The notes below the pieces were generated by a model, which saw only the letters and a program-made list of their open reading frames with translations, was not told the DNA's origin and made no database searches. DNA of 17,111 nt from assembly GCA_003524435.1 (NCBI GenBank), contig DQHP01000152.1:1-17111 (forward strand), written 5' to 3'. Positions 1 through 6,589 of this stretch are shown here, piece after piece. The stretch comes from Microbacterium sp. GTDB taxonomy: Bacteria; Actinomycetota; Actinomycetes; Actinomycetales; Microbacteriaceae. Numbering within the stretch: the first letter of the stretch is position 1; every line of letters begins with the position of its first letter. Made by a program: the position numbers and the translations under genes.

Positions 1-1
1 G

Positions 2-871
2 CTACGGGTAACGCGGTGCGGTGCCCGTAGCGCGCTCGATAATGCGTGCCACCATCGCGTCGGTGGTTGTGTTTTCACCGGGCCGGTTCGGCTTACCGGC
101 ACCGTGGTAATCGCTGGAGCCCGTCACGATGAGATCGTGTTTGTCTGCCAGAGCGCGCAAAGTCCGTTTTCCGGCTTCGGTGTTCTCTCGATGCTCGATC
201 TCAAAACCCGCAAGCCCGGCATCGATCAGGCGTTCAATAAACGCAATGGGCATCATCCGATCGCGTCCGCTCGTAACGGGGTGCGCGATAACCGGCACTC
301 CCCCGGCGCTCGTAATGAGGCCGATGGCGGTAAGCGGATCCGGCGCATAGTGCGGCTCGTAGTACCCCTCACGCGGGTGCAGGATGCCGTCAAAAGCTGC
401 CGAGCGGTCAGAGACGATGCCGCGAGCAACGAGGGCATCGGCAATATGCGGACGCCCGACGGTAGCGTCGCTCGCCATCTGCTCCTGGACATCGCTCCAA
501 GTGAGGTCGTAGTCGCGGCCGATGTTGCGGACGATACGTTCCGCACGCCCGATTCGATCGCCACGGATGCGATCAGTTTCGGCGCGTAGCGCCGCATCGT
601 CGGGGTCGAAGAGGTAACCGAGCACGTGAACGCTGCGCCACTCGTGCTTCGCCGATAGCTCCATACCGGGCAGAAACGTCATTCCCAGTGAGGCTGTCGT
701 CGCCGCAGCCTCGGCCCACCCGGTGGTTCGATCGTGGTCAGTGAGCGCCATCGTGCGGATGCCGCTGGCGTGCGCTTGCTGAACCACCTGGCCGGGATTT
801 TCGGTGCCGTCAGAGTGGTTGGAATGCAGATGCAGGTCGTTGGGTCCGCTGAAAAGCTGCACATCTGACAT
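2..871 (-). CDS. PHP-domain metal-dependent phosphoesterase
   Basis: This 289-residue protein carries the polymerase and histidinol phosphatase (PHP) fold, a trinuclear-metal phosphoesterase. Visible metal ligands are H14 and H16 in the DLHLHS motif, D21, D45-H46-D47 in LTDHD, E71 in PGMELSA, H82, the histidine of VPVIAHP, and the C-terminal SSDYHG. The length and motif order match the TrpH/YciV (RNase AM) group, whose members remove 5' nucleotides from short RNAs or dephosphorylate 3',5'-bisphosphate nucleotides. Which substrate applies here cannot be read from sequence. There is no signal peptide or membrane segment, so it is cytoplasmic. It is complete: the stop codon lies at positions 2-4. 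The ATG at 871 is preceded, with a 6-nt gap, by a TAATGT box and has no Shine-Dalgarno sequence, which suggests a leaderless mRNA. It is divergent from the gene at 946. Confidence 0.9.
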   Translation of the reverse strand: MSDVQLFSGPNDLHLHSNHSDGTENPGQVVQQAHASGIRTMALTDHDRTTGWAEAAATTASLGMTFLPGMELSAKHEWRSVHVLGYLFDPDDAALRAETDRIRGDRIGRAERIVRNIGRDYDLTWSDVQEQMASDATVGRPHIADALVARGIVSDRSAAFDGILHPREGYYEPHYAPDPLTAIGLITSAGGVPVIAHPVTSGRDRMMPIAFIERLIDAGLAGFEIEHRENTEAGKRTLRALADKHDLIVTGSSDYHGAGKPNRPGENTTTDAMVARIIERATGTAPRYP

Positions 872-877
872 GCTTCG

Positions 878-883
878 ACATTA
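878..883 (-). promoter_or_regulatory. -10 box for leaderless PHP gene
   Basis: On the minus strand TAATGT lies exactly 6 nt before the ATG at 871. That would place the transcription start on the start codon itself. No clear -35 element is visible. Confidence 0.55.
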
Positions 884-932
884 CTGTGCCGAATACATAG
901 TGGCGCGGCAGACGATTCACAGCGTCCGACCG

Positions 933-938
933 TAGGAT
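933..938 (+). promoter_or_regulatory. -10 box for leaderless EEP-family gene
   Basis: TAGGAT ends 7 nt before the ATG at 946, and no Shine-Dalgarno sequence is visible. The spacing fits transcription starting at the start codon. The -35 region is not recognisable. Confidence 0.5.
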
Positions 939-945
939 TTACGGG

Positions 946-1962
946 ATGTTTCGTCTCCTGGGGGTTCTGGTCACCGTGCTGTTCGCGATCGCGACAGCAA
1001 TCGTGGTGTGGCCGCAGTTTTTCCTGCTCGAGCAGACTTTCCCCTTTGCGCAGTTGATCGCTGTGCGCGGGGCGGTACTCGCCGGATTCCTCGTCATCGC
1101 GGTGGTGTCGCTACTGCTGCTCTTTGCCCGCCCGTTGCGGGGGTTCGCGGCTTCCATTCTCATCGTCGCACTGCTCGGTGCAGCCGCGACAGGAGCCATC
1201 GGAGCTGTCCGCGGATTCGGCACAGGAGAGTTGCCAGAGAAGACGGACGGGAGCGTCCGGGTGCTCACGTGGAACACGGCCGGTGAAGCAGTCTCTGCCG
1301 AGACAGTGGCCGAAACGATCCTCTCCCAGCAGGTTGATGTCGTCTCACTCCCTGAGACCGCCGAGTCTGTCGGCGAGCGCATCGCGATCATGTTGCGCGA
1401 GCAGGGGCATCCGATGTGGGTGCACCATGTGCGCTTCGGCGATGTCGCCAACGGTCCGCAGGCGTGGGAGACCACGATCTTGATCTCTCCCGCTCTCGGA
1501 GACTATTCGGTGATTGGTTCCTCTGCCGACGGCAGCAGCAACACAAGTTCCGTACCCAGCGCCGTCGCGATGCCCGTCAGCGGTGACGGGCCCACCATCG
1601 TCGCCGTGCACGCTGTCGCCCCACGCGTTGAAGCAATGACACGGTGGCAGTCTGACTTGAAATGGATCGCTGACCAGTGCCCCGCAGGCGACTTCATCCT
1701 TGCGGGCGATTTCAACGCGACAATCGATCACATGGCGGCACTTGGCGTAGACGGTGGTGACATCGGCAATTGCCGCGACGCGGCGACACGCACCGGCACC
1801 GGCGCAACCGGCACCTGGCCTGCGTCCTATCCGGAACTCCTCGGCGCACCAATTGACCATGTGATGGCGAGTGCCAACTGGGAGCCGACGGGATCGCTTG
1901 TGCTGGACGCGGCCGGTAGCGACCACCGGGCGCTGCTCGTACAGCTCGAGCCCGCCGAATAG
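946..1962 (+). CDS. Membrane-anchored endonuclease/exonuclease/phosphatase family protein
   Basis: This 338-residue protein has three N-terminal hydrophobic segments (about 3-22, 38-60 and 67-88), followed by an endonuclease/exonuclease/phosphatase (EEP, DNase I-like) domain from about residue 103 to the end. The fold's signature residues are present: N110 in VLTWNT, E137 in SLPETAES, D255 and N257 in LAGDFNAT, D304-H305 in APIDHV, and the catalytic-pair histidine H327 in SDHRAL. The catalytic domain should face outside the cell, because membrane-tethered actinobacterial relatives have this topology. The substrate (nucleic acid, phospholipid or other phosphoester) cannot be told. The start at 946 fits the TAGGAT box 7 nt upstream. 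It is divergent from the PHP phosphoesterase and followed by a 191-bp gap before the cellulase. Confidence 0.88.
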   Translation: MFRLLGVLVTVLFAIATAIVVWPQFFLLEQTFPFAQLIAVRGAVLAGFLVIAVVSLLLLFARPLRGFAASILIVALLGAAATGAIGAVRGFGTGELPEKTDGSVRVLTWNTAGEAVSAETVAETILSQQVDVVSLPETAESVGERIAIMLREQGHPMWVHHVRFGDVANGPQAWETTILISPALGDYSVIGSSADGSSNTSSVPSAVAMPVSGDGPTIVAVHAVAPRVEAMTRWQSDLKWIADQCPAGDFILAGDFNATIDHMAALGVDGGDIGNCRDAATRTGTGATGTWPASYPELLGAPIDHVMASANWEPTGSLVLDAAGSDHRALLVQLEPAE

Positions 1963-2037
1963 CCCACCTCGATCCTCACGTCCTCTCGCAGGATCCCTAC
2001 TTTGGGCTGCCCTCTAGCCGAATTCATCGCCGGTCGC

Positions 2038-2062
2038 TATTATTTGTAAGACTCCTTACAAT
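2038..2062 (+). promoter_or_regulatory. Candidate cellulase promoter with palindromic operator
   Basis: A locally AT-rich stretch holds two candidate -10 hexamers, TATTAT at 2038-2043 and TACAAT at 2057-2062. Between and overlapping them is a perfect inverted repeat, TTGTAAG-N4-CTTACAA at 2044-2061. A protein bound there would cover the core promoter, so repression is the simplest reading. I see no good -35 hexamer. The palindrome does not match the actinobacterial operators I know, such as the cellulose regulator CelR, LexA, DasR or DtxR sites. No regulator gene is adjacent. Confidence 0.55.
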
Positions 2063-2070
2063 TCTTTCTT

Positions 2071-2097
2071 GATCCGACGACGCCGTCGAAGCGGATC
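2071..2097 (+). promoter_or_regulatory. Stem-loop in the cellulase 5' leader
   Basis: GATCCG (2071-2076) pairs with CGGATC (2092-2097), and CGA (2078-2080) can pair with TCG (2086-2088) inside. It would form in the leader of the cellulase mRNA about 57 nt before the start codon. It could stabilise the message; no function is shown. Confidence 0.35.
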
Positions 2098-2153
2098 CAA
2101 GGAGTGACCAGAGGGCGCAATGATGCGGTCCCCAGATCAGAGAGGGAACACCG

Positions 2154-3428
2154 ATGAAAAAGAGGATCTTTGCAGGACTAGTCAGCGCGGTGTCGCTGGC
2201 CGTGCTGCTCGCTCCATCCGCGAGTGCGACGAACGCGGCTGATACGGCACGAGCAACGGTGCCACAGGCCACGGCGGCGGCCGCTTGCGAGTCTCCGTGG
2301 TCTGCAGGCGAGGTGTACCTCGGCGGAGACACCGTCTCGTACAACGGCGAGAACTGGACAGCAGGATGGTGGACGCAGGGTGACTCCCCCGGCACAACCG
2401 GCGAATGGGGCGTGTGGCGCAGCGCCGAGTCCTGCGGTTCCGGCACGCCAGAGGAGCCTGACCCCGATCCCGAAGGCCCCGGTGAGCCTGCCGCCGGCAC
2501 GCCAATCGAGAAGGCCGGCACGCTACAGGTGTGTGGAACAGCCCTGTGCGGCGATGACGGTCAACCCGTCCAGCTCCGCGGCATGAGCACGCACGGTCTG
2601 CAGTGGTACAGCCAGTGCATTACCGACTCCTCGCTCGATGCCCTCGCCGGCGACTGGGGCGCAGATGTCATCCGACTGTCGACATATGTGCAAGAAGACG
2701 GGTACGAGACGAACCCGACCTATTACACGAACCTCGTACACACGCTCATCGAGAAGGCATATGACCGCGGCATGTATGTCATCGCCGACTGGCACATGCT
2801 GACACCGGGTGATCCCTGGTACAACGTCGATCGCGCAAAGACCTTCTTCACTGAGATCGCCCAGCAGCACGGCGACAAAGGCACTGTGCTGTATGAGATT
2901 GCGAATGAGCCCAACGGTGAGCAGGTGAGCTGGAGCAGCATCCGCGCATACGCCAACGAGATCATTCCTGTGATCCGCGCCCAGGATCCGGACGGCGTCG
3001 TGCTCGTCGGCACGCCTGGCTGGTCCTCACTCGGCATCTCTCAGGGCAACGGCCCCGGCGAGATCATCGCTAACCCGGTGAACGCTTCCAACGTCATGTA
3101 CACGTTCCACTTCTACGCGGCCTCACATGGTCAGTTGTACCTTGACGCGCTGGACACCGCTTCGGACGCTTTGCCGATCTTCGTAACCGAGTTCGGGGCT
3201 GAAGAGGCATCGGGAGATGGTGCGCTGAACTTCCCTCGGGCGGATCAGTACCTCGATCTGATGGAAGAGAAGAACATCAGCTGGGTCAAGTGGAACTTCT
3301 CTGACGATGACCGCACCGGCGCTGCCTTCAAGCCCGGCACGTGCGCATCGAACAGCTCGTGGAACGGCGCCTCGCTGAAGGCGACGGGCACCTGGGTGCG
3401 CGACCACATCCGCGCAGGCTCGCTCTAG
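2154..3428 (+). CDS. Secreted GH5 endoglucanase with N-terminal CBM5/12
   Basis: This 424-residue secreted glycoside hydrolase is predicted to hydrolyse internal beta-1,4 bonds of cellulose or a related beta-glucan outside the cell. It has a Sec signal peptide (KKR, hydrophobic core, probable cut after ASA at 25). A CBM5/12 carbohydrate-binding module spans about 45-94 and is framed by C45 and C94, with the aromatic motif WTAGWWTQGDSPG. An acidic, proline-rich linker (about 96-118) precedes a GH5 catalytic domain (about 120-424). The catalytic acid/base is E252 in YEIANEPNG and the nucleophile is E346 in VTEFGAEE. The domain looks like subfamily GH5_2, typical of bacterial Cel5 enzymes. The start has a good ribosome site (GAGGG, 7-nt spacing). 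It appears monocistronic, ended by a strong hairpin, and carries its own palindromic operator. CBM5/12 binds chitin or cellulose, so the substrate is inferred from the catalytic domain. Confidence 0.93.
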   Translation: MKKRIFAGLVSAVSLAVLLAPSASATNAADTARATVPQATAAAACESPWSAGEVYLGGDTVSYNGENWTAGWWTQGDSPGTTGEWGVWRSAESCGSGTPEEPDPDPEGPGEPAAGTPIEKAGTLQVCGTALCGDDGQPVQLRGMSTHGLQWYSQCITDSSLDALAGDWGADVIRLSTYVQEDGYETNPTYYTNLVHTLIEKAYDRGMYVIADWHMLTPGDPWYNVDRAKTFFTEIAQQHGDKGTVLYEIANEPNGEQVSWSSIRAYANEIIPVIRAQDPDGVVLVGTPGWSSLGISQGNGPGEIIANPVNASNVMYTFHFYAASHGQLYLDALDTASDALPIFVTEFGAEEASGDGALNFPRADQYLDLMEEKNISWVKWNFSDDDRTGAAFKPGTCASNSSWNGASLKATGTWVRDHIRAGSL

Positions 3429-3435
3429 CCGGTTA

Positions 3436-3479
3436 CCGCAACGTCTGTGAGGGCAAAGAATGTCTCACAGACGTTGCGG
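3436..3479. terminator. Perfect 16-bp hairpin between convergent genes
   Basis: CCGCAACGTCTGTGAG (3436-3451) and its exact reverse complement (3464-3479) enclose a 12-nt loop. The hairpin fills the 62-bp gap between the cellulase stop (3428) and the convergent DUF3054 stop (3491), so it probably terminates both. Neither side has a T-tract, so it would be a U-tract-less terminator of the kind proposed for actinobacteria. Confidence 0.75.
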
Positions 3480-3490
3480 ATGGCTTCGCG

Positions 3491-3874
3491 TCAGCGTGTG
3501 CGCCGTGCCCGCCAGATCAACGCGAGGATGCCGCGCCATCCGATCAAGAACAATGCCAAAGTGAGCGTCGCGACGATGATGAACGGTAGGGCTGTCCCCT
3601 GTCCGCCCAGTGCTCGCAGCAGCAGCCCGACGACGACTGTGATCGCCCAGATCACCGTGCCGGGCAGCATCCGTTCCAGGCGGGCACGTCGAAACAGCAC
3701 CACCGCGTGGGCCAACAGCACCGCGACGAGGAACGGCCAGATTGTGCCGAGAGTGCCGGGGATGTCTCCGAGAATGCCCGATGCATGCGACAGTCTGCCG
3801 ATCACGCAGAAAACCACCACCAGAACAACGTCAATAAGGATCACCACGGGCTTTGCGAGTCTGCGCTCATTCAC
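3491..3874 (-). CDS. DUF3054 family four-TM membrane protein
   Basis: This small integral membrane protein of 127 residues has four hydrophobic segments at about 8-26, 42-60, 71-89 and 97-118, with a basic C-terminus ending RARRTR. Length, topology and the GRLSHASGILGDIPGT region match DUF3054, an actinobacterial membrane family of unknown function. The reading frame stays open far upstream into the neighbouring gene. I chose the GTG at 3874 because a TAGAGT box lies 7 nt before it, the same arrangement seen at other starts here, and because the family is about this long. An ATG at 3870 is in a different frame. It is convergent with the cellulase and divergent from pepP. Nothing in the sequence suggests a transported substrate. 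Confidence 0.8.
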   Translation of the reverse strand: MNERRLAKPVVILIDVVLVVVFCVIGRLSHASGILGDIPGTLGTIWPFLVAVLLAHAVVLFRRARLERMLPGTVIWAITVVVGLLLRALGGQGTALPFIIVATLTLALFLIGWRGILALIWRARRTR

Positions 3875-3881
3875 ACTCCCC

Positions 3882-3887
3882 ACTCTA
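3882..3887 (-). promoter_or_regulatory. -10 box for leaderless DUF3054 gene
   Basis: On the minus strand TAGAGT lies 7 nt before the GTG at 3874. It supports that start. Any -35 would fall within or next to the pepP start region. Confidence 0.5.
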
Positions 3888-3898
3888 AGTCGGAGTGA

Positions 3899-3904
3899 GA
3901 GACT
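3899..3904 (+). promoter_or_regulatory. Weak -10 candidate for pepP
   Basis: GAGACT lies 6 nt before the pepP ATG (3911). It keeps the conserved A at position 2 and T at position 6 of a -10 box but not the first T. It is proposed only from its spacing; the purine run in front of pepP could instead act as a poor ribosome site. Confidence 0.25.
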
Positions 3905-3910
3905 AGAGAT

Positions 3911-5311
3911 ATGAGCACCGGAGAAAGCGACACGATCGCTGAAGCCCCCGTCACGAACCGCAAGCAGCCCTTCCCTCGCGGGTTCCTGGACACCATTTCG
4001 ACAGGCTGGGCCGAGCGGCCTGAGTCCCTGCCCGCCGCACGAGCGCAGGCAGCGTTCGCCGCGGCACGGCGCGCCAAGGTATCCGCGGCGTTTGCTGGCA
4101 CCCGTCTCGTTTTCGAAGCGGGCTCGCTCAAGCAGCGCAGCAATGACACCGACTATCCGTTCCGTGCGCACTCCGCGTTCGCGCACTTGACGGGATGGGC
4201 CACGGACACCGAGCCGGATTCCGTCCTCGTGTTTGAGCCGACAGACACCGGCCACGACGTGACCCTGTACTTCCGCGAGCGCGCAGATCGCACCACCACA
4301 GAGTTCTTTGCGGATGCCACCGTCGGCGAGTTCTGGATCGGGCCTCGCCCGTCACTCGCTGGTGTCGCCGCAGACCTGGGCCTTGCGACCAACCATCTCT
4401 CCGCTTTCGTGGTGTCCGAGAAGGACGTCACCGTCGGAACGGATGCTGCGCTGGACACCTTCGTCTCCGAGCTGCGCCTCGTGAAGGACGAGTATGAGAT
4501 CGGCGAAATGCGCCTCGCGGTCGACATCACCGCGCGCGGCTTCGACGACATTGTCCACGCCCTGCCCGACGCGGCGAAGCACGCACGGGGCGAGCGCGTC
4601 GTAGAGGGTGTTTTCCACCGCCGCGCCCGTGAAGACGGTAACGGCGAGGGCTACGACACGATCTCTGCATCCGGTCCGCACGCGTGCTACCTGCACTGGA
4701 CGCGTAACGATGGCGCCGTGGTTCCTGGTGATCTCATCCTCGTGGATGCCGGAGTCGAGGCCGACAGCCTGTACACCGCTGACATCACGCGCACGCTGCC
4801 CGTGAACGGCAAGTTCACCGACGTGCAGCGGCGCGTCTACGACACGGTGCTTGAGGCTTCGGATGCGGCGTTCGCCGTGGCGCGTCCCGGTATCAAGTTT
4901 CGTGAGGTCCACGAAGCAGCCATGGCGGTAATCGCGAAACGCGTGGCCGAGTGGGGCCTGTTGCCGGTCACCGCCGAAGAGGCACTCAACGCCGACGCGG
5001 GTGGCCACCACCGCCGCTATATGGTGCACGGCACGAGCCACCACCTCGGCATCGACGTGCACGACTGCGCGCAGGCACGCCGTGAGATGTACTACGACGG
5101 CATCCTTGAAGCCGGCATGGTCTTCACTATCGAGCCTGGCCTGTATTTCCAGATCGACGATCTGACCGTGCCGGAAGAGCTTCGCGGCATCGGCGTGCGT
5201 ATCGAAGATGACATCCTGCTCACCGACGATGGTCCGGTGAACCTCTCGGCTGACATTCCTCGCACAGCTGACGATGTCGAGGCATGGATCGAGCGGGTTC
5301 AGCGCGGTTGA
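3911..5311 (+). CDS. pepP: Xaa-Pro aminopeptidase (aminopeptidase P, M24B)
   Basis: This 466-residue cytoplasmic metallopeptidase removes the N-terminal residue from peptides whose second residue is proline. The N-terminal creatinase-like domain (about 30-240) is followed by the pita-bread catalytic domain. The five dinuclear-metal ligands are all visible: D279 in LVDAGVE, D291 in TADITRT, H377 in GTSHHLGIDVHD, E408 in FTIEPG and E432 in VRIEDD. The length fits bacterial aminopeptidase P. The start is the ATG at 3911. Only 36 bp separate it from the divergent DUF3054 start. It overlaps the next gene by up to 28 bp, which implies translational coupling. Its role is general peptide turnover. 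Confidence 0.95.
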   Translation: MSTGESDTIAEAPVTNRKQPFPRGFLDTISTGWAERPESLPAARAQAAFAAARRAKVSAAFAGTRLVFEAGSLKQRSNDTDYPFRAHSAFAHLTGWATDTEPDSVLVFEPTDTGHDVTLYFRERADRTTTEFFADATVGEFWIGPRPSLAGVAADLGLATNHLSAFVVSEKDVTVGTDAALDTFVSELRLVKDEYEIGEMRLAVDITARGFDDIVHALPDAAKHARGERVVEGVFHRRAREDGNGEGYDTISASGPHACYLHWTRNDGAVVPGDLILVDAGVEADSLYTADITRTLPVNGKFTDVQRRVYDTVLEASDAAFAVARPGIKFREVHEAAMAVIAKRVAEWGLLPVTAEEALNADAGGHHRRYMVHGTSHHLGIDVHDCAQARREMYYDGILEAGMVFTIEPGLYFQIDDLTVPEELRGIGVRIEDDILLTDDGPVNLSADIPRTADDVEAWIERVQRG

Positions 5312-5931
5312 CTACCTCTGATCGGACACTGATCCGATTCCTCACGGCGGGCGCTGCGCTATTCGCAGCGTTCGCCGTGTGGGCAGAGATCGCACACTGG
5401 CGATCGAGTAAGCGGATGCTGGGCACCGACGCGCCCGCCGGTAATTCAGAAGCTGTCGTCGTCCTCGGCTATGGCAATCGTGGCGAGCGTGCGAACTATG
5501 TGAACCGCTACCGCGTGCGTGCCGGGATCCGTTCGCTCAACCGCACCGCCGACAGCGTGCTGGTGCTTTGCGGTGGGACGGTGGAAGGCGACATCGCTGA
5601 GGCCGTCATCATGGAGCGCTATGCCCGTGACGAACTCGGTTACACCGGTCTCATCGTGCAAGAGCCGCAGAGCCGATCCACCTGGCAGAACATCGAGAAT
5701 GCGATAGTACTGATCGAGCATGCCGATGCGATCAAGATCGTCTCAAATTCTCCGCACGCCGAGGTCGCACGCGAGTATCTGTGGCAACAGCGTCCGGATC
5801 TGGCTGAACGCCTTGTCCGTGCAGATGAGCATCGCTTCGGCGAGATCATCCTGATGAAGATCGGGGCGACGCTGCGCGCGCTGTTGTTCCGCCTGCAGCA
5901 GCGCCGGGCGCGTCAGCAACGAATTCAGTGA
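5284..5931 (+). CDS. YdcF/DUF218 family protein with one TM anchor
   Basis: This 215-residue protein of the YdcF/DUF218 family (DUF218 includes SanA and ElyC relatives) has one N-terminal hydrophobic segment (about 16-37) and then the Rossmann-like DUF218 domain. Family marks are VVVLGYG at 58-64, LVLCGG at 93-98, EPQSRSTWQN around 127-136 and KIVSNSPH at 151-158. Some DUF218 proteins act in envelope homeostasis and YdcF binds SAM in vitro, but no reaction is established for this type. Two starts are possible: the ATG at 5284, or a TTG at 5308 whose TTGA overlaps the pepP stop by 4 nt and trims eight residues. I report the longer form with low certainty on the start. Its 3' end overlaps the convergent hydrolase gene by 7 bp. 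Confidence 0.82.
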   Translation: MDRAGSARLTTSDRTLIRFLTAGAALFAAFAVWAEIAHWRSSKRMLGTDAPAGNSEAVVVLGYGNRGERANYVNRYRVRAGIRSLNRTADSVLVLCGGTVEGDIAEAVIMERYARDELGYTGLIVQEPQSRSTWQNIENAIVLIEHADAIKIVSNSPHAEVAREYLWQQRPDLAERLVRADEHRFGEIILMKIGATLRALLFRLQQRRARQQRIQ

Positions 5932-6581
5932 TCGGTTACACGCCGGGTGAAGTCCCCCACCATTGGCGCAAGTGAAGCGCCAACGACTTCAGGCGCACTT
6001 TTCTGACCGCGCACCTCGAATGAGTGACCGCCACCTTCGATCCACTCCACGCGGGCGTCCTGGCACGTCGCGACGATCTCCTCGAACTGCGCCAGCGGTT
6101 GGATGAAAGGATCGTTCGTCCCCTCGATAAACAGCTGTGGCACCGCGATCGCTGGCAGGTGCTCGGCGCGAGGCTTCTCGGGCTTTCCGGGGGCATGCAA
6201 CGGGTAGCCCAGGTAAATCAGCCCATCGACGTCGAGACCCTCAGCGACAGCCATTGAGGCCATCCGTCCGCCGTAGGATTTCCCCGCCGCCCAGACCGGG
6301 CCGTCGCCGCGGGCACGCACCTCTGCCACGGCCGCGCGCCACGTGAGAATCGCATGAGCCGCGGGTCCCGGCATCCGTCGCCCCTGCTCACGGTAAGGAA
6401 AATTGAACCTCATCGTCGAGAACCCAAGGTTGTTCAGCGCCGCGGCGAAGCCGATCAGGAACGGATGCTCCATGCCCGCGCCCGCCCCATGAGCGAGGAT
6501 GACCGTTCCCCGGTCCGCGCCTTCTGCCCACGCTGTCGAGACGGAAACCGCCCCCTTGGGGAGTGCAACAGTGAAACTCAT
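5925..6581 (-). CDS. Alpha/beta hydrolase (TEX30/KANL3-like family)
   Basis: This 218-residue alpha/beta hydrolase is of the small 'KAN/TEX30-like' type often annotated as dienelactone-hydrolase-like. The oxyanion region ILAHGAGAGMEHPF is at 28-41. The nucleophile elbow GKSYGGR gives S102, the acid is D157 in EGTNDPF, and the histidine is H186 in GGGHSFE, so the triad is complete. There is no signal peptide or TM segment, so it is cytoplasmic. The substrate is unknown; relatives are esterase-like and mostly uncharacterised. It starts 8 nt after the stop of the GSP17M-like gene with no convincing ribosome site, so it is probably translated by coupling within a two-gene operon. It ends 7 bp inside the convergent YdcF-family gene. 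Confidence 0.85.
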   Translation of the reverse strand: MSFTVALPKGAVSVSTAWAEGADRGTVILAHGAGAGMEHPFLIGFAAALNNLGFSTMRFNFPYREQGRRMPGPAAHAILTWRAAVAEVRARGDGPVWAAGKSYGGRMASMAVAEGLDVDGLIYLGYPLHAPGKPEKPRAEHLPAIAVPQLFIEGTNDPFIQPLAQFEEIVATCQDARVEWIEGGGHSFEVRGQKSAPEVVGASLAPMVGDFTRRVTDH

Positions 6582-6589
6582 ATGGCCGG

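Noticed and set aside
1971..1995. GATCCT/AGGATC inverted repeat after the EEP gene as a terminator
   Set aside because: Only 6 bp of stem with a 13-nt loop and no T-run; too weak to call.
2120..2242. Small open frame (about 40 codons) starting ATGATG upstream of and overlapping the cellulase start
   Set aside because: It runs out of frame into the signal-peptide code, has no recognisable product and only a passable GAGGG before it.
3875..4255. Upstream extension of the DUF3054 frame into the start of pepP
   Set aside because: The extension would double the family's length, lies opposite pepP codons and is Arg/Gly-rich; the GTG at 3874 has a well-spaced -10 box.
4352..5062. 236-codon open frame on the minus strand opposite pepP
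   Set aside because: pepP carries all five metal ligands in the sense frame; the antisense frame is a compositional shadow.
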